A stretch of DNA of 64,000 nucleotides from an uncultured Robiginitomaculum sp. (GTDB lineage Bacteria; Pseudomonadota; Alphaproteobacteria; Caulobacterales; Maricaulaceae), in assembly GCA_938015875.1 (NCBI GenBank), contig CALLXE010000025.1, positions 1-64,000 on the forward strand, read 5' to 3'. Of this stretch, positions 28,808-37,389 are shown one piece after another; position 1 is the stretch's first letter, and each line of letters begins with the position of its first letter. The translations under genes and the position numbers were made by a program. A model generated the notes under the pieces. The model saw only the letters and a program-made list of their open reading frames with translations. It was not told the origin of the DNA and made no database searches.

Positions 28808-29743
28808 TTATCCGGGAATTGAATCCGTAACATCTGCCGGGATGTCTGTGTCAGGCAAATCTATGTCCTGCGGTGTTGTGCGCGGCAAATCCAAATCCTC
28901 GGCCGGACTGAACGGCTCCAAACCCTCTTCGTCTTCTATAGAAATTTGCGGCCGTAAAACCCGCGAGTCGATTGGGAACGGTTCGTAATTCAAATCCCCT
29001 TTGGGCTGCGTGCGCAAGTGCCGGGAAAAGAACCCGAACAGCGGATCAGAAATATCAAAAATTCGGCTGGGCCCGTTGACATCATCACTTATGAGGGTCG
29101 CAGAGCCACTACGATTGAGCGTCACCGATTTTCCGGCCGAGGTCACCACGATTTCTCCGGTGCGGTTTTCTGAATTGGTCTCTCCGCCCGGACCGCGCAG
29201 CACAATCAGGGTCGCGCCCATGTGATCAATATAGGACCCCGGCGGTATGACGCCCTCTTTTTCCGCGCATATAAGGGCCTCAGGCCCGACAATAGCTTCA
29301 AATATCGTACCACGTATCCCCATGGTCGAAGTCGGCGTCTCTATCGTGATATTATCCGGGTTCAGGCGGGCTGCATTACCGGACATATACCGAAACATGC
29401 CGCGTCCGACTTTGGCTTTGATCGTATTACTGTCAGATTTAGGGTCGTAGACAAATTCATCAATGGTCATCTCGACATCCGGGCCGACGGTGAACACGGT
29501 TGCGTCCTTAAGCAGAACCTGAAGACCGCTTTGGCGGTCTGTTTTGACCTGATCGCGCAAATGCACCGGCCCGCGTACAACGGCAGGAACGGCAATTTCG
29601 TCCTCTCCGGTCAAAGTGACCGTACCTTTAACCACGGCGTTCGTGCCGATCTCTTCAGGCGCAGCCTGAACGTCGGGCGTCAGCATCAGCGCCGCCAGAA
29701 GGCTCGCCGCAATCAATTTTGTGCAAGGCGTCGTCATAGTCAC
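28808..29743 (-). CDS. Exported FecR-domain protein
   Basis: The 311-residue protein has a signal peptide with likely cleavage after VQA (residue 27) and a FecR-type domain. That domain shows VHLRDQVKTDRQSGLQVLLKDATVFTVGPDVEMTIDEFVYDP, FRYMSGNAARLNPDNITIETPTSTMGIRGT and a later GKSVTLNRSGSA. The C-terminal 60 residues are acidic and Pro-rich. FecR domains usually relay signals to an ECF sigma factor, but no sigma factor lies nearby, and this protein is secreted rather than membrane-spanning. It starts three bases after the TPR/barrel gene, so the pair is an operon. Confidence 0.87.
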   Translation of the reverse strand: MTMTTPCTKLIAASLLAALMLTPDVQAAPEEIGTNAVVKGTVTLTGEDEIAVPAVVRGPVHLRDQVKTDRQSGLQVLLKDATVFTVGPDVEMTIDEFVYDPKSDSNTIKAKVGRGMFRYMSGNAARLNPDNITIETPTSTMGIRGTIFEAIVGPEALICAEKEGVIPPGSYIDHMGATLIVLRGPGGETNSENRTGEIVVTSAGKSVTLNRSGSATLISDDVNGPSRIFDISDPLFGFFSRHLRTQPKGDLNYEPFPIDSRVLRPQISIEDEEGLEPFSPAEDLDLPRTTPQDIDLPDTDIPADVTDSIPG

Positions 29744-29746
29744 CCC

Positions 29747-31129
29747 CTAAAAGTCCCAAATAAGACGCAATTCCGCGCCGGAATTATCGAAATCAGGGGC
29801 CGACGTGTCATTCCGGCGCTGATTATAATTGATTGCGGCCTCAACCCGAACATTTGTCAGGCTTTCGCTCTTCGTAATCAAACTTATTGGCGCAGAGACG
29901 CCGATCCGGGCATTTATGCGCTCCAAGTCAGCCGAGCCTGCGCCTTTAAACGACAGATCCCGCCGCGTGATCAGGCCACGCACTTGCCATCCCGCCTCTT
30001 CGCCCGCCCGAAAATGTGCGCCTATACGCACAGCGTCATAGGATAACACCTCTGCGCGGGCGTCTTTTTTCTCAACGCCAAAACTGCCGCCAATAGCCAG
30101 TTTTGAATTCAGTTTTTTCGTCAGGCGCGCCAAAATTACGGTTTTATCCCCGCTCGCCGCCGCGTCATTGCTTGTATTACTGAGATTGGAATAGTCCTGA
30201 TCGTAATGTCCGACGCTCAAAGAAGCCCGTAAATCCGGATTGCTGTGGGTCGACACAGTCAATCGCGGCCCCGTCTGCATCAGGTAATCATTGCCTGAAA
30301 CAGACACTTTATCAGCATCATATTGCGCAGAGAGACGAAGACGGCCGACATCTTTGAACACGCCGGCATGACCGCCGACCGTATCAAAATCGGCTCGGGA
30401 GAATTCCTGATGGCGGCGGGTTTGTCCGTTAAGTCCGCCAAACAGCTGTAATCCGGTCACGCCCAGAGGCATTTGCCCTTGCGCGCCGGCAATAAGAAAC
30501 GCGGAACCGTCGCTTTGGTCGGTTAATCCGACCGCAACATCGGTCAGCGCATTGCCCGCATTGCTGTCGTTGCGCGCACCAATCGCCAGACGGCCGTTAA
30601 ATAACACATCCGAATTTGGTTTAACAGCTTTGGGCAGCGAAGCAGCTTTTTCCTCGACGGCCAAAGCCTGCGTCCGGCTGCGCGCAATCTGCTCAGGCGT
30701 TAAATCTGCGCTCGCTGTTTCTGCAGGCGTATATTGAAACGAAAATCCGTAATCTTCATAGATAGCGCGCTGCCGCTCTGTCATATTAGATCCGGATAAA
30801 AGCTCCAATTCCCGAAACGCCGCTTTTTTATCATCCAGGCGATAAAGTACGGCTGCATAGAAAAGCCGGGCGCTGTGCCAGTTCGGCTCCGCAAATAAAA
30901 GGCGTTCCAATGAAGCCGACGCGCCAAGTAAATCACCGCGCGCTGATTGTTGACGCGCATAATTTAAGTTTAGCTGCTTGTCATCGGGGTTTGCGTAAAG
31001 CTGCTCAAAACTGACCTTCGGCCCGTCATAGACATAGGTCATGCGCGGCCCCTTACGATCCTGCGCTTGCGCCGCAAAGGCGCAAAAGAACATAAGTAAG
31101 CTCAGAAACGCAATCTTCAGCCAACACAT
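29747..31129 (-). CDS. TPR-containing outer membrane beta-barrel protein (Slam/DUF560-like)
   Basis: After a signal peptide ending AAQAQ (residue about 23), residues about 35-160 contain tetratricopeptide-like helices (NLNYARQQSARGDLLGASASLERLLFAEPNWHSARL). The remaining 280 residues alternate polar and hydrophobic positions as in a beta-barrel and end in LRLIWDF. This layout resembles Slam-type surface assembly modifiers, but the match is by architecture only. ATG 31129 starts the signal peptide; ATG 31171 would give a longer one. It is encoded with the FecR-domain protein, suggesting one envelope module. Confidence 0.78.
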   Translation of the reverse strand: MCWLKIAFLSLLMFFCAFAAQAQDRKGPRMTYVYDGPKVSFEQLYANPDDKQLNLNYARQQSARGDLLGASASLERLLFAEPNWHSARLFYAAVLYRLDDKKAAFRELELLSGSNMTERQRAIYEDYGFSFQYTPAETASADLTPEQIARSRTQALAVEEKAASLPKAVKPNSDVLFNGRLAIGARNDSNAGNALTDVAVGLTDQSDGSAFLIAGAQGQMPLGVTGLQLFGGLNGQTRRHQEFSRADFDTVGGHAGVFKDVGRLRLSAQYDADKVSVSGNDYLMQTGPRLTVSTHSNPDLRASLSVGHYDQDYSNLSNTSNDAAASGDKTVILARLTKKLNSKLAIGGSFGVEKKDARAEVLSYDAVRIGAHFRAGEEAGWQVRGLITRRDLSFKGAGSADLERINARIGVSAPISLITKSESLTNVRVEAAINYNQRRNDTSAPDFDNSGAELRLIWDF

Positions 31130-31434
31130 AACTGCCGATCCGGCGGCCCTAAATGTAATGGATGTATACATTGCCCGGCCCCCACAAGCCTGCATGGATG
31201 TCGTCTGTAAATGTCATTGGTTGCGCCCCGCTACCGTTAATATTTAAGCATAATGCTTATCACATCAGTCCTAAGCCCCTATTAACGCCTATTTTCTCTG
31301 CATTTGCAAGCGCTGTCTGTTTCGGGACGTATGGCGCGGTTAACAGTCCCGCCACGCGCGATTTCATCTTTAAAATTCCATTTTACAGCTTGAGACTTTA
31401 AATCAACAAGCAGGCTTTCAGAACGCGAGAACTT
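31130..31434. other. Intergenic region with a small inverted repeat
   Basis: No gene is supported in these 300 bases. The repeat TAAGCAT-A-ATGCTTA at 31245-31259 is perfect and lies upstream of the TPR-barrel/FecR operon, so it could be an operator. The rest is unremarkable. Confidence 0.45.
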
Positions 31435-31968
31435 TTAAGCCGCAGCGTTCAATCCCATCATGTCGCGATATTGCCGAATAAAATGCATTTGTTTGTCCGC
31501 AGCCATCCCGCCGGTGATCGCAACTTCTGTCAACATGTGGGCCAAATCTTCCGCTTCATTCCCGGAAACAGTTTTTCTTAAAAACTTAGTCATTGGGCGA
31601 AGAACAGAGTCAGGCTGCTTTATATCCCGGGTGAGCCACCGCAAATTGTCGACTAAATCTGAAGTATCGTCTTTCGGCAATTTCATGTTTTCAATTAAAA
31701 GCGATTTAATGGTTTCAGACTCCGCGTCTGTTACCGTGCCTTGGGCGGCGCTTCTCGCAACGCCGATCATTAAAACGCAGGCTGCCTCACGCGGATCAGA
31801 AATTAAAGACAGGCCCGACCGATTTGTCTTTTTCGCATGGCGCATTTTGCGCGGAAGATTTGAAAGTTGGTTGGCTGCATCGGTAATATGATGCGCATTT
31901 TGCGCGGCACGGCCGAACCAAAAAACAAGCATGGCAAGGCCTGTTAAAATTCCGATTATTGCCGCCAT
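31435..31968 (-). CDS. Membrane-anchored TerB-like protein
   Basis: The 177-residue protein has an N-terminal transmembrane helix (about 3-20), a basic stretch (RKMRHAKKTNRSG) and a helical domain resembling the tellurite-resistance TerB fold: DPREAACVLMIGVARSAAQGTVTDAESETIKSLL. TerB-like domains often serve as membrane-linked metal-binding or scaffolding modules; assignment here is by pattern only. It is last in a same-strand run after the DUF350, protease and extensin-like genes, with a 52-base gap. Confidence 0.65.
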   Translation of the reverse strand: MAAIIGILTGLAMLVFWFGRAAQNAHHITDAANQLSNLPRKMRHAKKTNRSGLSLISDPREAACVLMIGVARSAAQGTVTDAESETIKSLLIENMKLPKDDTSDLVDNLRWLTRDIKQPDSVLRPMTKFLRKTVSGNEAEDLAHMLTEVAITGGMAADKQMHFIRQYRDMMGLNAAA

Positions 31969-32020
31969 AATAAAGCATCCTTTTTTTGATTTTGCGGGGC
32001 ATGCTGCCTCAAGTCAAGAC

Positions 32021-32734
32021 TCAGCGGCAGGTGCTTGTCGGGCCCATGTCCAGATGGAAATGATCGGCGTGGGCAGCGTTGTAATCCGGAGATAAGGTAA
32101 CGCGAAATACTTGGCATCCATAATCACGGGCCGCGCGCAAAAAACCTGCACGGGCATCCTTGGCATTCCAATGTTTTTGAACGGATATTAAACGTCCGTC
32201 CTCAAGCTCAAAGGCTGCAACATCCCAGGCATTGGCATATGCGTGTTCAGATAAATTCGATGTTCCCGCAATATTGCGGCAGCTATAGGTTCCGTAATGG
32301 TGGATGCGCATGAGGCCGGAGCCGAGCAGCGCCTTTGCAGACTCATCGACTTTGCGAATCCATATATAAGCAGAAACCTGCAGCGGACAGAGCGATTCCA
32401 TCGTCTCGGGCCGAAACTTAACGCCGGAAATTTGCTCGGCTTTTAAAGATACATCCCACCCGCAACCCTTGCTGTTTCTTTGCGGCTCTAATTCTGAGAA
32501 GGCTGTGTCTTTGGCTTCGGTTTGAATAAGCGTCAAACAGCTTGCGCGATTGCCAAGACTGATTTTTAAAATTTGAGATTTCGTCGCCATACCGATCGGG
32601 GCGTTCATGTCCAAGGGCTTCCAAAATAAATGTTGAGACGCAACGCGGCTGTCCGCAATTTTAAAAATTGAAAACCCGATCAGGCAAAATATAATTAAAG
32701 CCCACAGAGCGCGCATTTTTAAAAACTTGATCAC
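32021..32734 (-). CDS. Extensin-like family protein
   Basis: The 237-residue protein has one N-terminal transmembrane helix (about 8-25) and a bacterial extensin-like C-terminal domain. It shows HHYGTYSCRNI at about 145-155, SEHAYANAWDVAAF with His164 and Asp171, and SPDYNAAHADHFHLDMG with His222, His225 and His227. The His/Asp/His layout resembles zinc LAS peptidases such as VanY and DD-carboxypeptidases, so a peptidoglycan hydrolase role is plausible but not proven. Cysteines at about 66, 91, 116, 152, 207 and 236 could form disulfides. It follows the protease gene by two bases. Confidence 0.87.
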   Translation of the reverse strand: MIKFLKMRALWALIIFCLIGFSIFKIADSRVASQHLFWKPLDMNAPIGMATKSQILKISLGNRASCLTLIQTEAKDTAFSELEPQRNSKGCGWDVSLKAEQISGVKFRPETMESLCPLQVSAYIWIRKVDESAKALLGSGLMRIHHYGTYSCRNIAGTSNLSEHAYANAWDVAAFELEDGRLISVQKHWNAKDARAGFLRAARDYGCQVFRVTLSPDYNAAHADHFHLDMGPTSTCR

Positions 32735-32736
32735 GC

Positions 32737-33561
32737 CTAGTCCACCAAACAGACAACCTGCGCAATGCGGCGATCCCTGCGATAGCCATCGGCTTCTTTC
32801 CCGAAATCATCCGTCGTCACGGCGCGGGCGCGGGCCGGTTTTGCATCTTGCGGAATAAGCGGGCGCACAGAGCTTGGCGCAACTGTATAGACCCGGCCGC
32901 GCCTGGGGCTTTCAGCCGCCACAACGCCAATGACTTCGCCGTCTGCATCCAAAACCGGGCCGCCGGACAATCCGCCCAAGGAGCCGCGCAAGCCCCGCGT
33001 GCGGCCAAGTTCCGCCCACGCTAAAACAGCTTCCTCGGCATTATACCGCCCGCGTGTCACAAGCTGATGCCGACCCAGTAATGTTCCGGCCACTTCACCG
33101 GGTCGGCCTTGGGGAAATCCGAAAAAATAGCCGGCTTCCCTGATCACGCGGCGCGAATTTAAATCCATAGGTAAAGCCGGACGTGACCAGCGGGTTTTTA
33201 AAATCGCAGTATCACTGGTTTCAGATACGATCACTTTATCGACTTTGACCGCGCTGCGGCTTCCGGCAATTATGCCGACCCGGTCACAACTGTCGACGAC
33301 ATGACGTGCCGTCAGCCACATCCCTTTTCCATCAACACTGAACGCCGTGCCCGCGCCGGACTGCCGCGTGCCGATCTCAACTAAAATTTCAGGGTCGGAG
33401 GGCCGAATATCCGGCAAAGCCGCGCCCAAAGGCGGCGGTTCAATTGACGCCACTTCATTATTTGAAGCGCGGGCTTGGAGCAGTATAACGCCCAAGATTA
33501 TCAGGTAAATTGACCAATCAGGCGGCAAGAACCGCCGGCGGGATTTTTGGCGGCGCGCCAT
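32737..33561 (-). CDS. Membrane-anchored trypsin-like serine protease
   Basis: The 274-residue protein has a basic N-terminus (MARRQKSRRR), a signal anchor at about 17-31 and a chymotrypsin-fold protease domain with a complete triad: His87 in LTARHVV, Asp118 in SDTAIL and Ser199 in GGLSGGPV. It has no PDZ domain, unlike HtrA/DegP proteins. It should act in the periplasm, held at the inner membrane. The extensin-like gene follows after two bases and the DUF350 gene precedes by six, so these are co-expressed. Confidence 0.9.
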   Translation of the reverse strand: MARRQKSRRRFLPPDWSIYLIILGVILLQARASNNEVASIEPPPLGAALPDIRPSDPEILVEIGTRQSGAGTAFSVDGKGMWLTARHVVDSCDRVGIIAGSRSAVKVDKVIVSETSDTAILKTRWSRPALPMDLNSRRVIREAGYFFGFPQGRPGEVAGTLLGRHQLVTRGRYNAEEAVLAWAELGRTRGLRGSLGGLSGGPVLDADGEVIGVVAAESPRRGRVYTVAPSSVRPLIPQDAKPARARAVTTDDFGKEADGYRRDRRIAQVVCLVD

Positions 33562-33567
33562 ACCCCG

Positions 33568-33987
33568 CTAGAATTTTACAAAAATTGCGGACGCCAGCAA
33601 AATCGAGCCTGCCAGTTTAAACGCACTCAAAACGATGGCGGCGGCCATATCGTTGTCGGTAATGCGTTTGGGCAGGTCGGGCAGAAGCATGTCGGTCATG
33701 CGAAACAAAAACAATTGCAACAGCAAGCTGACCGTTCCCCATACGGCCAAATCAAACAAGGAGACGCTGCTGGTCAGGCAAGAGGCGAGAGGCAGGGCGA
33801 GCGCAATCAAAAAAGCTGAAAACGAGACAGCCGCTGCGGTATTGCCGTCGCGAATAAGCGTAATTTCTTTATGAGGCGTGAGCTGCACATAGACAATCAT
33901 GCCGGTGATATACAGCGCCGTAGCGAGTAGCAGAAAAAATATAAGCCACGGAAATCCTGCGGCGAGAGAGTTTAGAGCCGGCTCCAT
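33568..33987 (-). CDS. DUF350 family membrane protein
   Basis: The 139-residue protein has four hydrophobic segments and the DUF350 pattern TPHKEITLIRDGNTAAAVSFSAFLIALALPLASCL, followed by a second, related half with DLPKRITDNDMAAAIVLSAFKLAGSIL. The internal similarity suggests duplication of a two-helix unit. Function is unknown. It is the first gene of the run DUF350, protease, extensin-like, TerB-like on the minus strand. It is preceded by a 123-base gap after hemY that holds no gene. Confidence 0.85.
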   Translation of the reverse strand: MEPALNSLAAGFPWLIFFLLLATALYITGMIVYVQLTPHKEITLIRDGNTAAAVSFSAFLIALALPLASCLTSSVSLFDLAVWGTVSLLLQLFLFRMTDMLLPDLPKRITDNDMAAAIVLSAFKLAGSILLASAIFVKF

Positions 33988-34110
33988 TAAGAGCTCCTGA
34001 TATTGTTTAAAAGCAATCCGAGGCTCCCCATTCGCCCTTAGCTTTTTCTTACAGCTAATGCGCTTTTTGGCAAGCGGGCAAACGGCGCATTTACCGAAAA
34101 AAACGCCCGT

Positions 34111-35565
34111 TTATAAAATAACATCCGGGCTGGGCGCGGTTACAATGGCCTCCGGGTCAGCCCGTTTGATTTGCGGCTTAGGCGCGGCCGGAATGGATTT
34201 TAAATCAATCGCAGGGCGGGCCGTTTCAAACCGTTCATGGCGCGGATGAATAAGCGCGCCTGTATCCCCGAAAGAAAAAATCAAACGGCGCCAATCTGCG
34301 TCCGTATATAAAAAGGCGCTGCCTTCCGGATCCAGATCTGACCAATCGGCTTCTCCCGGCGCGCCGGCGGCCTTTGCGACCCAAAGCGCGGCGTCTTTTG
34401 GATTTTTACACAGGCTCTCAGCTTTCGCCGCAAGACTGCAAAGCCGCGCGGACGGCTGCCCGTCCTTGACCATTGGGGACAACAGCCCCCACGCCGTAAC
34501 CCCGTCTCCGCTCGCCAGCGCTTCCTCAACGGTCAACAATGTTGTTTCGCGGTGAGACGGGTTTTGCTTGGTTAAAGATTTTATTCGTTTGGCCCGAACC
34601 TTGGCGGGCTCGCCGCTGACAATATCGCGATATGCAATCGCGAGCGCCGGATGCGGGGCTTTGCCCCACGCTTTTTCAATCAATTTAGCCGCGTCACTGT
34701 CTTCGCCGTTTTGCACCAATAGGCGCGCCGCCATTGCGACTCCGGGGGCAAAGCCGGGCATGCCTTCAGCAGCAATTCTTGCCGACTCTCGAGCGGTGCC
34801 CCTGTCATTGATCGCTTCGGCTTTCGCGGCTTTGGCCGTCAGCAAAACGGCTTTACGGCGGGTCGCAATATCTTTGGAAATATGTTTGCGGCGCAAGCCC
34901 TCTTCGAGGGTCGTCAGCGCCGTGTCCCAATCGCCTTCAGCGATTTGCGCGCCAAATAAAATATCAAAGGCCCATTTCGCCTCTTTATTGTCGGCATAGG
35001 CCTGCTGCGCATGGGACATTGCGGCGGCCATATCGCCGCGATTATACGCTAACGTTGCCAAGCCCCGCTGCCCGACTTTTCGGGTTTTTTCCACGTCGAG
35101 CATTTTAGTGTATTGCGCTTCGGCTTCGGCCGGATCGCCGGACACTTCGGCGGCCTGCGCAGACACAATGCTGCCCAGCGCGGGGCGATCAATGAGGGCA
35201 TTGGCGCGGGCCGCTTTTTTGCGGGCCGTATCGGCGTCGCCGCTGCCGGCAGCAATCATGGCATCTTCCATCGCTTCCAGGGCTTTGCCCCGCTTGCGCC
35301 TTGACACGCCGGAGCGCAGACGCGCCGGTATATCCAAAACGAAACGCGCCAGCGCCCAGACCGCAATGATTGTCACCGTCGCCACAATCGCGCCAAACAT
35401 GGCCGCTTGGGCTGAAATTTTATAACCGCCCTCAGGACGCAAAGCTGAGGCGTCGGCGTGCTCTATAATGAAAAACCGATCTCCGCCGATATAAAGCAGC
35501 AGTGCGGCCACACAGACCGCAAAAATTAAAATAACGATCAAATACCGGATCAGTGCAGATTTCAT
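34111..35565 (-). CDS. hemY: HemY-type membrane TPR protein
   Basis: This is the proteobacterial HemY protein linked to heme biosynthesis operons, distinct from the Bacillus protoporphyrinogen oxidase of the same name. The 484-residue protein has two N-terminal transmembrane helices (about 7-25 and 52-77) and then TPR-like helices through residue 390. The FVLDIPARLRSGVSRRKRGKALEAMEDAM stretch is typical. Its molecular role is unclear; it probably assists late heme synthesis at the membrane. It is last in the hemC, hemD, mitofilin-like, hemY cluster. Confidence 0.88.
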   Translation of the reverse strand: MKSALIRYLIVILIFAVCVAALLLYIGGDRFFIIEHADASALRPEGGYKISAQAAMFGAIVATVTIIAVWALARFVLDIPARLRSGVSRRKRGKALEAMEDAMIAAGSGDADTARKKAARANALIDRPALGSIVSAQAAEVSGDPAEAEAQYTKMLDVEKTRKVGQRGLATLAYNRGDMAAAMSHAQQAYADNKEAKWAFDILFGAQIAEGDWDTALTTLEEGLRRKHISKDIATRRKAVLLTAKAAKAEAINDRGTARESARIAAEGMPGFAPGVAMAARLLVQNGEDSDAAKLIEKAWGKAPHPALAIAYRDIVSGEPAKVRAKRIKSLTKQNPSHRETTLLTVEEALASGDGVTAWGLLSPMVKDGQPSARLCSLAAKAESLCKNPKDAALWVAKAAGAPGEADWSDLDPEGSAFLYTDADWRRLIFSFGDTGALIHPRHERFETARPAIDLKSIPAAPKPQIKRADPEAIVTAPSPDVIL

Positions 35566-35595
35566 AATATGTCCTTTTGGCCAAATCAGCCGGGT

Positions 35596-36642
35596 TTATT
35601 TAATCGCTTTTTTTGCTTCAATCATCCAGCTGTGAGCCGCGGCCCGCAAAGTCGGATTTAAAGTTTCAATCAACGTTACCGCGCCGGCAACATCGCCGCG
35701 CGCCGTTAAAGCTTGCGCTTGGTCAATGGTTTTGCGGGCATCCGCAACAGACAAATCATCGGTTTCAATATGTTTGCCGATTATTCTGCGAAGCCAGCTC
35801 GGCTCTTTGATATTTTGACTTTGCACGGAAAGCGCGCTGAGCATGGCCTCGCGCGGAAACTGCGCAACCAAATCATAAACTTCGGCTGCATCAGCCGGCG
35901 TGATTTGCGGATCTTCCAAGCCCGGTCCACTTTCACCCGGCGTCGTCGAATATGACAAAATGATAGGCTCTTTTGAGACAGGCGGCGTCGCAAGCAGGGC
36001 TTCAAGGCGGGTTTCCAGCGCGTCCAAACGCCCCAAAAGTTGCGACGCCACGCCGGTTTCTTCGCCCTCCGGCGTGATTAGCGTTTCCAAGGCGTCAATG
36101 CGGGCTGTAACAGGGTCAAGCGCAGCGGCGCGTTCGGCATTAATGTCGACGGATTTCAGGCCGGAGACGTCAGCCTCCAGCGCTATTATCTGCGCGGCTT
36201 GCCCGGTGCGGTTACTGACCGTTTGTGCCACGCCGCCCAAATCTTTGCGAAGACTGCTTTGGGATGTCTTAAGCCCGTCAACAGATTGCTGCATGGCTTT
36301 CAAAGCCTGCGCGTTTTGCGTAATCGCTTGCGCAGGGGCCGCATTGGCCGGGTCAAAAATTTTCGGTAAAATCCATCCGCCTGCTGCGCCGGCGAAAGCG
36401 GCCAGAACAGCCATGCCGGCGGCCACAGGAAAGCTGACGCCGGAGCCTTGCCGGCGCGACGGCTTCGCCGGCTTTGACTTGGCGGATTTCGGCGCGCCGG
36501 ACTTACCCGCGGACGGTTTTGGCGAATCCTTGCGGGGCTTAAAGTCTTTAAGGCCGGGCGCATTATCACTTGCGCCGGGCTTTGAAGCGTCAGGCTTCGG
36601 CGCATCGGAGCGGGACGTTTGCGGGGTTTTATCGTCGGGCAT
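35596..36642 (-). CDS. Mitofilin-like inner membrane protein (COG4223)
   Basis: The 348-residue protein has a Lys/Pro/Ser-rich cytoplasmic tail (1-68), one transmembrane helix (about 70-92, VAAGMAVLAAFAGAAGGWIL), a coiled-coil region (about 105-215) and a C-terminal conserved helical segment (SWLRRIIGKHIE to HSWMIEAKKAIK). This is the layout of alphaproteobacterial mitofilin, the bacterial relative of the mitochondrial cristae protein Mic60, which is typically encoded between hemD and hemY as here. It probably shapes or tethers the inner membrane. Confidence 0.82.
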   Translation of the reverse strand: MPDDKTPQTSRSDAPKPDASKPGASDNAPGLKDFKPRKDSPKPSAGKSGAPKSAKSKPAKPSRRQGSGVSFPVAAGMAVLAAFAGAAGGWILPKIFDPANAAPAQAITQNAQALKAMQQSVDGLKTSQSSLRKDLGGVAQTVSNRTGQAAQIIALEADVSGLKSVDINAERAAALDPVTARIDALETLITPEGEETGVASQLLGRLDALETRLEALLATPPVSKEPIILSYSTTPGESGPGLEDPQITPADAAEVYDLVAQFPREAMLSALSVQSQNIKEPSWLRRIIGKHIETDDLSVADARKTIDQAQALTARGDVAGAVTLIETLNPTLRAAAHSWMIEAKKAIK

Positions 36643-36663
36643 AGTTTTACCTTTTTTTCTAGC

Positions 36664-37389
36664 TTACGCTTTTAATGCCGCCGCCTCAAGCAATCCGAGC
36701 ATGGACGGCTCGTCCGGTGTTTCGGCAATATACCTGCCCGTAAATAACGCATCGGCCCCGCGAAGCGTTGCATCGGTCTTGGATGAAATACTGATGACAT
36801 GAAGCGGCGCGGCGATGGCCTTCGGTAAGAGCGACAAAAATGTGTGCGCGCCCTTGGGTGAGTACAGCAGGACAATGAGGGGCCGGCCACTGCCAAGGAC
36901 AGCCAATATATCAGCGCCAAGCGCGGTCACAGCCTGGGTTCCGTATATAATTTCGCGGCGGCAATCAATTGCTGCGCCCCTCAATGCGCCGGACAAATCA
37001 CCGGCGACATGGACGCCGGATAAATGAGTCACCGCGTCAGCCCCGGATTTAAGGATCAACGCCGCTAAATCATCCACGCTCCCGCTCGCGCTTTGTACGG
37101 TTTCAAACCCCGCAGCGCGGGCTATGTTTGCCGTCGCATCGCCAACGGTAAATACCGGCCAAATACGGCGATCCGTCAGCGCCGTAAAAGCGCGCACACC
37201 ATTGGGACTTGTAAAGGCAATCGCATTATCATCCGGCGGGCAGGCATTGGGGGTCGAGACTGCGGACAGTTTCAAGACAGGGCCGATCAGCGGCGTAAAG
37301 CCGGCAGCGCGCACGGCAGCCGCGCTGCTTTGGCAGGCTGTATCCGTGCGCGTAATCCATACGTTTAAGGCGGGCCGGGCCGTGCTCAT
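36664..37389 (-). CDS. hemD: Uroporphyrinogen-III synthase
   Basis: HemD cyclises hydroxymethylbilane to uroporphyrinogen III while inverting ring D. The protein is 241 residues from ATG 37389, which overlaps the hemC stop (ATGA). Family features are modest because HemD diverges fast: VWITRTDTACQSSAAAVRAAGFTPLIGPVL at the start, ITSPNG-like AFTSPNGVRAF, and a C-terminal segment with LYSPKGAHTFLSLL. The position between hemC and hemY supports the call. Confidence 0.9.
   Translation of the reverse strand: MSTARPALNVWITRTDTACQSSAAAVRAAGFTPLIGPVLKLSAVSTPNACPPDDNAIAFTSPNGVRAFTALTDRRIWPVFTVGDATANIARAAGFETVQSASGSVDDLAALILKSGADAVTHLSGVHVAGDLSGALRGAAIDCRREIIYGTQAVTALGADILAVLGSGRPLIVLLYSPKGAHTFLSLLPKAIAAPLHVISISSKTDATLRGADALFTGRYIAETPDEPSMLGLLEAAALKA

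Noticed and set aside
29222-30046. 274-residue plus-strand frame opposite the FecR and TPR-barrel genes
   Set aside because: It spans the junction of two well-supported minus-strand genes and its translation has no domain logic; a shadow of GC-rich coding DNA.
35900-36802. 300-residue plus-strand frame opposite the mitofilin-like gene
   Set aside because: Ser/Ala/Gly-rich antisense reading of a Lys/Pro/Ala-rich gene; no ribosome site and it crosses into hemD.
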